Below are positions 1 through 10,091 of a stretch of DNA of 64,000 bases, piece after piece (the first letter of the stretch is position 1; each line of letters opens with the position of its first letter). The notes under the pieces were generated by a model, which worked only from the letters and a program-made list of their open reading frames with translations, was not told where the DNA came from and made no database searches. The DNA comes from Aliarcobacter vitoriensis (GTDB taxonomy: Bacteria > Campylobacterota > Campylobacteria > Campylobacterales > Arcobacteraceae). The stretch spans positions 1 through 64,000 of the forward strand of contig NZ_PDKB01000004.1 in assembly GCF_003316695.1 (NCBI RefSeq). Direction: 5' to 3'. Made by a program: the position numbers and the translations under genes.

Positions 1-2
1 AT

Positions 3-3000
3 AGAACAAATGAGAAGTTCCAAGAAGAAGATATATACGCTAGAAAAGGAAGAGGGGATTTAGAAGAACTGTATGAGAATATTTCACTAGCAAGTGATTA
101 TAGTAAATATAAAAATGAAACTGTAGTATTAGTAGATAAGAATAGAAATCTTATAAGTGATACAAGTAAACTTCAAGAGATAAATACTCTGTTTCAAACT
201 ATTCAAAATATCCAAGATGAAACACAAAAAGAAAAAGCTTTAAAAGAGTTCCTAGAAGAGTATAACTTTGTATCTCAAAAAGATTATGTAGATAAACTAC
301 TAAAAGAGAATAACCCAGAAAAACAAAGTGAAATAGACCACTGGAAAAAAGTATTTGCAATAGCAGAAGAGTTACAACTAGAAACTCATCACTATAGTGA
401 AGATTTTAATAAACTAAATACCTTGATAGATAAATACAACTATCAACAAAGTGAACTAAATGGTGAACTTATAAATATAGATTATGATAAATATCTAGCT
501 GAAATTGAAGCTAAGATGTTGAAAATCTATAATCATAATGAAGACTCACTAAATGTTCTTACAAAAGAAGATAATCCAAATAATCTTACAAAAGAGGAAG
601 CAAAAGCAATACTAGAAGAAATAGGATATGATTTTTACTCTTATGAAAACTCTCCTTTTGATAGAGATTTTATCTTTGAAAAAAATGTATCTTTAACTCC
701 CCAAAGATTTGCTGAACTTCTTAATCTTGTAGGTATTGAAAATCCTTATGAAGATATCAAACCTATTGAAGATGCTTTTTCATTTAAAGGTAAAAGTTTA
801 AATGACTTGCAGTTTAAACTAGAAGATGGAAAACTATATATAAAAACTTTTGATAAAGATTTAGACTTAAGTGAAGCACAAGAACTTTCAAAAACATTTG
901 TGATAGATAACTTTGTTAAATGGGATAAAACAAATACTCATATAGAACTTCCTGATGGTACAAAAGTAAACTTACAAGCACTGCTTGATGTTATAGGAGT
1001 AAAAGAAGGTGTTGGCTTTGTAGATGTAAATGAGGCATTTTTAGAAATATTAGGTGAAGATGAAACTATAAGTTCATACCTAAAAGATTATGAAACAAAA
1101 AATGTTTATGTAGGAACTAGCCAAGATGATATCATAAAAGCATACTTTGAAGATACTTTGATAGTAACTGGAACTGGGAATAATACCATCGTTACAGGAA
1201 CAGGTGATGATATAGTATTTGCACATAATGGAACAAATGATATAAATCTAGGAAGTGGAAATGATACAGTAAGCTATGAGTTAAATAAAGGTTCTGTATA
1301 TGTAAGCTTAGAAAGTGGTAGTTCTTCTACTGGTGATACTTTAAAAGATGTAGAAAATCTTCATGGAAGTAAGTATAACGATATTTTAGAAGGTGATTCA
1401 AAAGATAATATCCTTTTTGGAAGTGATGGAGATGATATCCTTATAGGTCTTGGTGGAGCAGATACACTTGATGGTGGAGAAGGTATTGATTTAGCTAGTT
1501 ATGAAACTTCAAGTGCTGTTGAGATAAATTTAAAACACAACTATGCAGATGGTGGTGAAGCTACTGGGGATAAATTTATAAATATAGAAGGTATAAAAGG
1601 CTCAAAAGAAGCTGATACTATCGTAGGGGATAATAACGCAAATTTAATATATGCAAATGATGGTGATGATAGAGTAAGTGGAAATGGTGGCGATGATATA
1701 ATCTTTGGTGGTGCTGGAAATGACTATATCAAAGGTGATGATGGAAATGATACTTTATATGGTGAAGATGGTGATGATATTTTAATTGGTGGAGCAGGTG
1801 ATGATATACTTGTTGGTGGAACTGGTAAAAATATGCTTTATGGAGATAGTGGAACAGATACTGTTTTATATAAAGGGAAATCAACAGATTATGAAGTATT
1901 GATTGTAAATGATGATACACTCTTTGTAAAATCAAAAGACGGAAAAACTCTTGATACTCTAAGAGATATTGAAGAACTAGCTTTTGATGATGCAGTTTTT
2001 CAAATAGACTATGAAAATAAAACTCTTATTAAAAAAGTTGTATTTGAAAATCAAGAAGATGATAAACAAAACGATACTTCAAAAACAGCTCCTATAAACC
2101 AAAATGAAAAATCTTCAGTTATTGAAGAAAGTACAAAAGAAGAAGATAAAACTGATACTTTAGAAAATATACTTTTAGATGAAGCCGTTGTAGTAGAAGT
2201 ACCAACTTTGACACAAGAAAATCCTTTATATAAACTTGTTCAAAAGATAAAAGAGCATAACGCTAGCCAAAGTTTAGAACAAAATAAAGATGAAAAGGAT
2301 ACAAATAATAATCAAGCAGCTTCTATAGCAACAGCTATTATGCTAGGAACAGTTGCTGCTGCTGAGACTATAGAGTCTTCAACAGATGAGATGAATTATC
2401 TAAGTGATGACCCAGCTTCTTTAAAAAATTTAGTAAATACTAAAGATATAGATGTTCCAATACTTACAAAAGATAATCCACTATATGATATTGCACAAAA
2501 AATCAAAGAATATAATAAGCAAAATGTAAATAATTCAATATTAGATAACTCAACTAGTGCTGATGATATAGAAGAAAAGATCTATCAAATTGAAACAAAA
2601 AAAGAACTAACAACTGAAGATAATCAAGAGAAAAAAGAAGAAAATAATAAGATAGATATAATAACTCCTAAAATTATGGTTCAAGAAAAAAACATAGTTA
2701 GTGAGTTTACAGTCACAGTTGAAAATAGTGTGGAAGATGAAAGTTTAGAGCCACTTATTGCTGCCCAGATTACTTTAGACCAAGTGGTAATAGATGAAGA
2801 CAATAATCTTTATGGGATAAAAGTATCAGACTTAAATAACTTCACTACAACATTAGAAGTTGTATTTATAGGACTTCCTGATAAATTTTTACTAAGTGCT
2901 GGAGAAAAAAGAGTTGATGGAAACTGGTATTTAAAGGAAACAGATTTAAAAGATTTGTATATGATACCACAAACAAATAATTCTGATGATTTTGATTTAA

Positions 3001-6000
3001 CTATAAAAGCCATAGTTTCTGATACACATGGAAGAGTAACTATCTCTACTTTAGTACAAACGATAACTATAGTTGCAGTTGCTGACACTCCAAATTTAGA
3101 TATTTTAGACTCAAGAGGAGATGAAGATACAGCAATAGCTTTAAATATAGAAACTTCACTTGTAGATGATTTAGGTGGAGTTGATGGAGAAGAAAGCATT
3201 TATCTTACTATTGAAAATGTACCAAGTGAAGCTATTTTAAATAAAGGTATAAAAAAAGAAGATGGTATTTGGTATCTACTTCCAGAAGATTTAAAAGATT
3301 TGACTATTACTCCAAAGTTAAATGATGCAGATGATTTTACTATCAAAGTTACAGCATATTCAACAGAGAGTGAAAATAGTGATGTAGCAAGTATAAGTAA
3401 AGATATATTTGTACAAGTTATTGCTGTTGCAGATACTCCAAATTTAGAAGTTGTTGCTTCAAAAGGTTTAGAAGACACAGCAATAGCATTAAATATAGAA
3501 ACTTCTTTGGTAGATGACTTAGGTGGAGTTGATGGGGAAGAAAGTATTATTATTGAGATAAAAAATGTTCCAAGTGATGCTATTTTGAATAAAGGTGCTA
3601 GGGATGAAAATGGAATTTGGTATTTATATCCAAATGAATTAGAAAATCTTACAATAACTCCAAAATTACATAGTGGCGATGACTTTACTATAAATGTAAC
3701 AGCATACTCTATAGAAAGTGAGAATAACAGTATAGCTTCAATAAGTAAAGATATATTTGTAGAAGTGGTAGCTGTTGCAGATACACCTATTTTGGAAGCT
3801 TCAAATAGTTTAGGAGATGAAGATACTCAAATATCATTAAATATTAAAGCTTTTTTAGTAGATACAGATGGAAGTGAAGATTTAAAAATAAAAATAGAAA
3901 ATATTCCAACTGGAGCAGTTTTAAATCATGGAACAAAAGATAATAGTGGAGTTTGGCATCTTTTGCCAAAAGATTTAACGAATTTAACTATAACTCCACC
4001 ATTACATGATGCAAAAGATTTTACTATAAAGGTTATAGCATACTCTACAGAAAAGGAAAATACAGATATAGCTTCAATATCAAAAGATATATCTGTAGAA
4101 GTAAATGCTATAGCAGATGAAGTTATTTTAAATACTCTACAAGCTTTAAATGGCAGAGATGATTCAATAGAAGCAACTGAAGATGTAAGTATTATGATGT
4201 TGGATATTTCATCTACATTTATAGATAAAGATGGTAGTGAAACGGTACATTATATCGTAGAGGGATTGCCTAGTGGAGTTAGTTTAAATCAAGGGACAAA
4301 TATTTCTACTGGTACATGGAAGATTTTGCCAAATCAATTAAATGGTTTAGGTATGTTTTTTAAAAAAAATAGTGATGAAGATTTTAGAATAAAAGTATCA
4401 GCAGTGACAACAGAAGCAGAAAATGGTCATCAACAATATACTTCAAAATTTATAGATGTAGTTGTAGATTCTGTAGCGGATTATGCAAATTTAACTGTTT
4501 TAAATGCTAAGGGTATTCAAAATGATTTTATTCCTTTAAAAATAGAAGCTTCTTTAAATGATACGGATGGAAGTGAAGTTCTCGAAATAATTATTGAAAA
4601 TGTGCCTAAAGGTGCAATTTTAAATAATGGTATTGAGAAAAATGGAAAATGGTATTTAACAAAAGATGACTTAACAAACTTACAAATACGACCACCATTT
4701 AATAGTACTACGGCTTTTGAATTAAAAATAAAAGCAGTTACAACTGAACAAAAAAATGGAGATAGTGTTGAAACTATAGGGTATTTAAAAGTAAATATTG
4801 AGTCAGCACCAAGTTCAGCAAATGTTACAGTTAAGCCAATAAGTGTACTTGAAGATTCTATTTGTAAATTGGATATAAAAGTTGATGAAAGTAGCCTAAA
4901 ACCTAAAGAATCAATTTATTTAGAAATATCTTTACCAAAAGATTTTATGTTAAATCAAGGACAACAGTTGTCTAACGGTAATTGGAAAGTAAGAACTGAC
5001 CAATTAGATGATCTTATTTTAAAAGCACTTCCAAATTATTCTGGAAGTATTACTCTTGATGTTATACCAGTAATTGTTGAAGCAAATGGTACTTTAAGAA
5101 AAACTACAACTGTAAAATTACCTATAGATATACAAGCAGTTGCGGACGAAGCTTTACTTGAAGTAAAAAATATAGTTACAGATGAAAATAGTCTTGTTTA
5201 TCTAAATATTAACTCAAAACTAACAGATTTAGATGGAAGTGAAAATTTACAATTAAGGATTTCTGGAATTCCTCAAAATGCTATTTTAAATGTAGGTAAG
5301 AAAGATGGAAATATTTGGATAGTTGAAGAAAAGGATATAAGTACAATAGCTATGTTAAGTCCAAAAGGAGTTAATGGTGATTTTAATTTAAAAGTTGAGG
5401 CTATATCTACAGATAGTAATGGACATCAAAAAATAGTATCAAAAAATATGCTGATAACTTTAAATGAAGTTTCTACTGAAACATTTAAAGTTGAAACATC
5501 TTTTGAAAGTGAAAATACAGATTTTTATGTAGAAAATATTGAAGTGTACTCAGATACAAGCCAAGGTGACTTTTTAGAATATTCAGGGGCAAATGATACT
5601 ATAAAAAGTGGTGGTGGTTCAGATATTATATATGCAAATGGTGGAAATGATACTGTTTATGCAGATGAAGAAAGTGGCAAAATAACAGTATCTTTTAAAA
5701 TTAACTCAAATTTACATAAAACAGATGGTAGTGAAAAAGTAATTTTTTATATTGAAAATTTACCTGAAAGTTTTTCAATAAATAAAGGTTTTATTCGTGA
5801 TGGTAGATTGATTATTGAAGATGATAATTTTGATGGAAATATAACTATTTCGTATCCGTATACAAAAGATAATGTAGAATTAAAAATTATTTCAGAAATA
5901 ACAAGTACAGATGAAGAAAATCCATATAAAAAAGACACTTCTTTAACTTTAAATATTCTTGCTACAGAAATAGCTGGAAATGACTATATTAATGCAGGAA

Positions 6001-8354
6001 GTGGCGATGATATAGTTTATGGAGAAAGTGGCGATGATATTATCTTAGGTGGTGATGGCGATGATATTTTATATGGTGGAGCAGGTAATGACTATATAAA
6101 TGGTGGAAAAGGTGCAGATAGGATTGATGGTGGAGCTGGTGATGATATTATAGTTATGGATGCAGAAGACTTTTCTCGAAATACTTTTATTACGGAGATT
6201 GTAAATGGTGGTCTAGGATTTGATACCGTTATAATACAAGGGGATAAGGGTGTTAATTTTGATATGGGATTAACAAATGTTGAAAGTTTTATAGGTGGAG
6301 ATGGAAATGATAATATCATAGGAAGTAAGTTTTCTGATATTATAAGAGGAGGAAAAGGTGCAGATACTTACTATACTTTAGGAGGAGATGATATTGTATA
6401 TATTGATGGTGAAGATATAAAAGCTAAATCAGGGAATTTTATAGATACTGGAGATGGGTACGATAAAATTTATATAGAAGACAGTATAGGAGTAGATTTT
6501 GATGTTGCTGATACTAATGCAGAAGAGATAATATCTGGAAGTGGAAATGATATATTAAGAAATAGTAAAAATGATAATATGACTATTTATGGTATGGGTG
6601 GAGATGATATTATTTATGGAAGTGCTGGTATAGATATTTTAGATGGCGGAACAGGGAATGATACTATAAATTACTCAAATAGTAATGCAGCTGTAAATAT
6701 AAATCTTTTAACAAATACAGTTTCTGGTGGATATGCAACAGGTGATACTATTGAAAATTTTGAAAATATTGTTGGAACAAAATACGATGATAATCTAACA
6801 GGAAATAATAAAGATAATATTTTTTATGGTGGAGCTGGAAATAATACGATAAATGGTATGGGCGGAATTGATACGGTAGTATTTTCTGGAAGTTTACTTG
6901 ATTACTATAATGGAAAAGATAAAAAAAATATTGTTACAAATTTTGATGGGAAAGCTACAGTTTATAGTAGTTTAGGGGTAAATACTCTTACAAATATAAA
7001 TAAATTGCAATTTGATGATTATGTTGTTTATATAGATGGTACTAAAGATAATGCTCCATTTGTTTACAATGATAAAGTGGTTGGAGTTGAAGATACAAAA
7101 TTGGTAATAGATAGTAGTACCTTATTATCAAATGATTTTGATATAGAAGGGGATAATCTAAGAATAATTGGAGTGAAGAACGCTACAAATGGAACAGTAA
7201 CTTTAGGAGTTGATGGGAAAATAACATTTAATCCAAATTCAAACTATAATAGTAGTACAAATAATACTTTTGATAAAAATTCAGCTTTATATAAAGGAAG
7301 TGCAGGATTTGAATATATTGTAGAAGATAAATCAGGAAATCAAAGAACAGCCTATGTTGATGTAAATATCTCTGCTGTAAATGATGCTCCAACTATTACT
7401 CATCACTCTTTTAATCAAAATGGTAACGTATCAGGGAGAGGTAGATTTATAGTAGAAGATGTGGATAGTAATGTAGATAATATTAGTTTTAAAGTTATTT
7501 CTTATATCTTTGGTTATACAAATATATCTGGAAGAACAGCTGATGCAAATGGAGAGTTTTATTTTGATTACTATGGAGAAATTGATTGGGATGGTAGAAT
7601 GGAGGTCCATTATATGGAAACTTTTATGGTACAAATATCTGATGATGGTGAACCATTAACAGGTAAAAATATAGGAAGTATTGTATTTGAAACAGGTTTA
7701 AATTATATGAGAGTTTTTGGAGATCCTATTGTTATAGATCTTGATGGAGATGGAGTAGAAATAGGGGAGTTTTACTATGATACACACAATGATAATTTAA
7801 TAGGTGCCTATAAAGATGATGCAATTTTAGTTTGGGACAAAGATAAAAATGGAACTATAAGCTCAATAGATGAAACAAATTTTTTAGGACTTAGTCAAAC
7901 AGCAAAAAACGATTTGGAGGTATTACGAGAAATTTTTGATACAAATAAAGATGGTCTTTTTGATAAAAATGATGAAGAGTGGAATAATTTTGCACTATGG
8001 CAAGATAAAAATATGAATGGCTTAGTAGATGATGATGAGTTTACAAAAATTTCTGATAGTAATATTTTACAACTAAATTTAAATTCAAATAAAAATAAAG
8101 AAGTAGATTTTCCAATTCTTGAGTATGCTTCATACACTACAAAAGATGGGGATGAATATGATATAGCTGCTTCTCATATTGATACTACTATGACAGAAGA
8201 TAAATTATCACAAGAAGATATTTTAGTTTTAAAAGAGGCAATAGTTTTAATAGAGCAAATGGCATCATCAAATAATAATATAGATAAATATGAGGAGTTA
8301 GAAGTAAATAACTCTTTTTTTGATGATAACTTAGATGAAGAAAATATAGCATAA
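3..8354 (+). CDS. Giant RTX-family type I secreted protein (5' end outside window)
   Basis: This is a predicted secreted Ca2+-binding surface or released protein. The frame is open from base 3, so the gene starts upstream; the TTG at 423 is internal. 2783 residues are visible. In order: a charged N-terminal part of unknown function (to about 1100), RTX nonapeptide block 1 (about 1110-1880), an acidic linker with a duplicated NPLY/QKIKE motif, about eight Ig-like modules (2760-5480), RTX block 2 (5560-6880) interrupted by one more Ig-like module (about 5675-5970), a cadherin-like module (7050-7400), and a C-terminal part (7722-8190) resembling the FrpC self-processing module with Asp-Pro at 7722-7727. 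The tail is acidic, as expected for a C-terminal type I signal. An acyltransferase and a complete type I exporter follow directly. Whether it is toxin or adhesin is not settled; the Ig array favours an adhesin, the acyltransferase a toxin. Confidence 0.9.
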   Translation, partial: RTNEKFQEEDIYARKGRGDLEELYENISLASDYSKYKNETVVLVDKNRNLISDTSKLQEINTLFQTIQNIQDETQKEKALKEFLEEYNFVSQKDYVDKLLKENNPEKQSEIDHWKKVFAIAEELQLETHHYSEDFNKLNTLIDKYNYQQSELNGELINIDYDKYLAEIEAKMLKIYNHNEDSLNVLTKEDNPNNLTKEEAKAILEEIGYDFYSYENSPFDRDFIFEKNVSLTPQRFAELLNLVGIENPYEDIKPIEDAFSFKGKSLNDLQFKLEDGKLYIKTFDKDLDLSEAQELSKTFVIDNFVKWDKTNTHIELPDGTKVNLQALLDVIGVKEGVGFVDVNEAFLEILGEDETISSYLKDYETKNVYVGTSQDDIIKAYFEDTLIVTGTGNNTIVTGTGDDIVFAHNGTNDINLGSGNDTVSYELNKGSVYVSLESGSSSTGDTLKDVENLHGSKYNDILEGDSKDNILFGSDGDDILIGLGGADTLDGGEGIDLASYETSSAVEINLKHNYADGGEATGDKFINIEGIKGSKEADTIVGDNNANLIYANDGDDRVSGNGGDDIIFGGAGNDYIKGDDGNDTLYGEDGDDILIGGAGDDILVGGTGKNMLYGDSGTDTVLYKGKSTDYEVLIVNDDTLFVKSKDGKTLDTLRDIEELAFDDAVFQIDYENKTLIKKVVFENQEDDKQNDTSKTAPINQNEKSSVIEESTKEEDKTDTLENILLDEAVVVEVPTLTQENPLYKLVQKIKEHNASQSLEQNKDEKDTNNNQAASIATAIMLGTVAAAETIESSTDEMNYLSDDPASLKNLVNTKDIDVPILTKDNPLYDIAQKIKEYNKQNVNNSILDNSTSADDIEEKIYQIETKKELTTEDNQEKKEENNKIDIITPKIMVQEKNIVSEFTVTVENSVEDESLEPLIAAQITLDQVVIDEDNNLYGIKVSDLNNFTTTLEVVFIGLPDKFLLSAGEKRVDGNWYLKETDLKDLYMIPQTNNSDDFDLTIKAIVSDTHGRVTISTLVQTITIVAVADTPNLDILDSRGDEDTAIALNIETSLVDDLGGVDGEESIYLTIENVPSEAILNKGIKKEDGIWYLLPEDLKDLTITPKLNDADDFTIKVTAYSTESENSDVASISKDIFVQVIAVADTPNLEVVASKGLEDTAIALNIETSLVDDLGGVDGEESIIIEIKNVPSDAILNKGARDENGIWYLYPNELENLTITPKLHSGDDFTINVTAYSIESENNSIASISKDIFVEVVAVADTPILEASNSLGDEDTQISLNIKAFLVDTDGSEDLKIKIENIPTGAVLNHGTKDNSGVWHLLPKDLTNLTITPPLHDAKDFTIKVIAYSTEKENTDIASISKDISVEVNAIADEVILNTLQALNGRDDSIEATEDVSIMMLDISSTFIDKDGSETVHYIVEGLPSGVSLNQGTNISTGTWKILPNQLNGLGMFFKKNSDEDFRIKVSAVTTEAENGHQQYTSKFIDVVVDSVADYANLTVLNAKGIQNDFIPLKIEASLNDTDGSEVLEIIIENVPKGAILNNGIEKNGKWYLTKDDLTNLQIRPPFNSTTAFELKIKAVTTEQKNGDSVETIGYLKVNIESAPSSANVTVKPISVLEDSICKLDIKVDESSLKPKESIYLEISLPKDFMLNQGQQLSNGNWKVRTDQLDDLILKALPNYSGSITLDVIPVIVEANGTLRKTTTVKLPIDIQAVADEALLEVKNIVTDENSLVYLNINSKLTDLDGSENLQLRISGIPQNAILNVGKKDGNIWIVEEKDISTIAMLSPKGVNGDFNLKVEAISTDSNGHQKIVSKNMLITLNEVSTETFKVETSFESENTDFYVENIEVYSDTSQGDFLEYSGANDTIKSGGGSDIIYANGGNDTVYADEESGKITVSFKINSNLHKTDGSEKVIFYIENLPESFSINKGFIRDGRLIIEDDNFDGNITISYPYTKDNVELKIISEITSTDEENPYKKDTSLTLNILATEIAGNDYINAGSGDDIVYGESGDDIILGGDGDDILYGGAGNDYINGGKGADRIDGGAGDDIIVMDAEDFSRNTFITEIVNGGLGFDTVIIQGDKGVNFDMGLTNVESFIGGDGNDNIIGSKFSDIIRGGKGADTYYTLGGDDIVYIDGEDIKAKSGNFIDTGDGYDKIYIEDSIGVDFDVADTNAEEIISGSGNDILRNSKNDNMTIYGMGGDDIIYGSAGIDILDGGTGNDTINYSNSNAAVNINLLTNTVSGGYATGDTIENFENIVGTKYDDNLTGNNKDNIFYGGAGNNTINGMGGIDTVVFSGSLLDYYNGKDKKNIVTNFDGKATVYSSLGVNTLTNINKLQFDDYVVYIDGTKDNAPFVYNDKVVGVEDTKLVIDSSTLLSNDFDIEGDNLRIIGVKNATNGTVTLGVDGKITFNPNSNYNSSTNNTFDKNSALYKGSAGFEYIVEDKSGNQRTAYVDVNISAVNDAPTITHHSFNQNGNVSGRGRFIVEDVDSNVDNISFKVISYIFGYTNISGRTADANGEFYFDYYGEIDWDGRMEVHYMETFMVQISDDGEPLTGKNIGSIVFETGLNYMRVFGDPIVIDLDGDGVEIGEFYYDTHNDNLIGAYKDDAILVWDKDKNGTISSIDETNFLGLSQTAKNDLEVLREIFDTNKDGLFDKNDEEWNNFALWQDKNMNGLVDDDEFTKISDSNILQLNLNSNKNKEVDFPILEYASYTTKDGDEYDIAASHIDTTMTEDKLSQEDILVLKEAIVLIEQMASSNNNIDKYEELEVNNSFFDDNLDEENIA

Positions 8355-8366
8355 AGGATAAATAAA

Positions 8367-8807
8367 ATGGAAAAACAAAATCAAACTTTTGAGATGAAAG
8401 CAAAGATTACAGAGGTTTTAGGTGAAGCACTTTTAGTATTATTAAACTCAAATGCACATAGATTGAATTTTTTTATAAGTGATGTTGAGTGGTTGTTACT
8501 TGCTCCAATAACAAAAGAGCAATTTAGACTATATAAAGATGCAGAAGGAAAGCCAGTAGGGCTGATTTTATGGGCTTTTGTAAATGAAGAAGTGAATAAA
8601 AGATTGGAAATGGGTATTGGAAAGTTAGGATTTAATGAATGGAAAAGTGGTGAGACTTTATGGATTATTGATTTAATAGCTCCATTAGGTGGTGCTGATA
8701 AAATGCTTGAAGAGTTAAAAGATACAGTATTTAAAGGTAAAAAATTTAAATATCAAAGTGTAGATAAAGAAGGTAATAGAACTATTTTAGAAGCTTTTGG
8801 TAATTAG
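8367..8807 (+). CDS. RTX toxin-activating lysine acyltransferase (HlyC family)
   Basis: This protein is predicted to transfer a fatty acyl chain from acyl-ACP to lysines of the RTX protein in the cytoplasm before secretion. At 146 residues it is near the usual family length of about 160-180. His31 in 'NAHRLNF' aligns with the catalytic His23 of HlyC. Asp102 in 'WIIDLIAPLGG' aligns with HlyC Asp92, and the 'LLAPI..EQF', 'WA' and 'W.SG...W.ID' family blocks are present. The ATG lies 12 bases after the RTX stop, with AAGGA just upstream. It sits downstream of its presumed substrate gene, whereas the classical order is hlyC before hlyA. Family membership is strong by motif; the substrate is inferred from adjacency. 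Confidence 0.88.
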   Translation: MEKQNQTFEMKAKITEVLGEALLVLLNSNAHRLNFFISDVEWLLLAPITKEQFRLYKDAEGKPVGLILWAFVNEEVNKRLEMGIGKLGFNEWKSGETLWIIDLIAPLGGADKMLEELKDTVFKGKKFKYQSVDKEGNRTILEAFGN

Positions 8808-8813
8808 TAATAT

Positions 8814-10091
8814 ATGAAAATATTTATATTTTTATTAACTTTTTCTAGTTTAGTTTTTGGAAAAACATATAGTCTATTTGATCTATACAAACTATCTTCA
8901 CATATTAGTGAAGATTATGAGATTAGTAAACTACAAAATGAATATAGTGATAAAGAAGTTGATAAATCTATATCAGCTTTTTATCCAAAAGTGGATATAT
9001 CTTCTGAACTTATGAAAATCAATGAATTCCCTGTAATTATAGATGGGGTAGAGCAAGAAAAACGAGATAATAGAAGAGATACTACTTTTACAGTAGAACA
9101 AACTATTTATGATAGAAGTAAATATTATGATTATAAAGTGAAATCAAATGAATTATTACAAAGTGAGTTTGAAATTCATACGCAACAACAGGAACTTATG
9201 TTTAATGTTATAAGTTATTACTTAGATTCTTTATTAAAAGCAAAGCAAATAGAACTGTTGAATCAAAAATTAAAAAGAATAGATACTATAGTATTAAGAG
9301 CTAAAGTCAAAATGGATAGTGGGCTAATCTCAAAAGCTGATTATTTAGAAGCTCAATTACAAAAAGATGAAATATTGACTCAAATTATAAAAAGAAAATT
9401 AGATTATAAAGTAAGTAAATCTTATTTAGAAAAACTTTCAGGAGTTCAAGAACTAGATATTAAAAAAAATATAAACTTAGCACTTTTTGATATAAAAAAT
9501 TTAAATGAAGCTAGTAAAGATATTGAAGATAATTTAGATATTCAAGTACAGAAATTAAAATTACAAAATAGTGATATTAAAGTTTCTAAAAGTATTAGTA
9601 GCTTTGAACCAGTTATATTTGCAAAATATGAACATGTAGCAAATGATATTCCCAAGAATGAAAATGAGAGAACTTTGAGTTTATTTTTAAAATTTAATAT
9701 TTTCAATGGTTTTTATGATATTAAAAATTATCAGCAATCAAGAATAGAAAAGAGTATTGAAAAGTTAAATTTTAATAAGCTAGTAAAAGATGTAGAACAA
9801 AATATAAAAAATAAAGTCAATAACTTATATTCTTATTATGAGATAATAAAAAGTTACCCAGAAGTTTTGGAAGCAAAAAGATTTGTAGTTGATGGAATGC
9901 AAGAGAGGTTTAATATTGGTACAAAATCTATTATTGATTTATTGGATGAGGAAAATGAATATTTTGAAAAACTAAATATTTTTACAGAGTATCAATACCA
10001 GTTATTATTAGAATATACAGAGTTAATGAAATATACAAATTTTTTAAATGAAGAATTTTTAAATGAAATTGATAGGTTGATATATGAGTAA
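8814..10091 (+). CDS. TolC-like outer-membrane channel of the type I secretion system
   Basis: This 425-residue protein is predicted to be the outer-membrane channel-tunnel through which the RTX protein leaves the cell. It has a short signal peptide (about residues 1-16, ending 'SLVFG'). The rest is rich in long charged helices, as in the outer membrane efflux protein family, with the typical late segment 'GTKSIIDLLDEENEYFE'. The ATG lies 6 bases after the acyltransferase stop, and the 3' end overlaps the exporter gene by 8 bases. Encoding a dedicated TolC inside the operon is usual for adhesin-type systems but not for hlyCABD. Confidence 0.88.
   Translation: MKIFIFLLTFSSLVFGKTYSLFDLYKLSSHISEDYEISKLQNEYSDKEVDKSISAFYPKVDISSELMKINEFPVIIDGVEQEKRDNRRDTTFTVEQTIYDRSKYYDYKVKSNELLQSEFEIHTQQQELMFNVISYYLDSLLKAKQIELLNQKLKRIDTIVLRAKVKMDSGLISKADYLEAQLQKDEILTQIIKRKLDYKVSKSYLEKLSGVQELDIKKNINLALFDIKNLNEASKDIEDNLDIQVQKLKLQNSDIKVSKSISSFEPVIFAKYEHVANDIPKNENERTLSLFLKFNIFNGFYDIKNYQQSRIEKSIEKLNFNKLVKDVEQNIKNKVNNLYSYYEIIKSYPEVLEAKRFVVDGMQERFNIGTKSIIDLLDEENEYFEKLNIFTEYQYQLLLEYTELMKYTNFLNEEFLNEIDRLIYE

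Noticed and set aside
423-425. TTG at 423 as the start of the giant RTX gene
   Set aside because: The same frame is open without a stop from base 3, and the upstream translation is of the same charged, helical character. The gene starts before the window.
1729-1935. Minus-strand ORFs rich in His and Leu inside the RTX gene
   Set aside because: They are reverse-complement shadows of GGA/GAT-rich RTX repeats, with no ribosome site.
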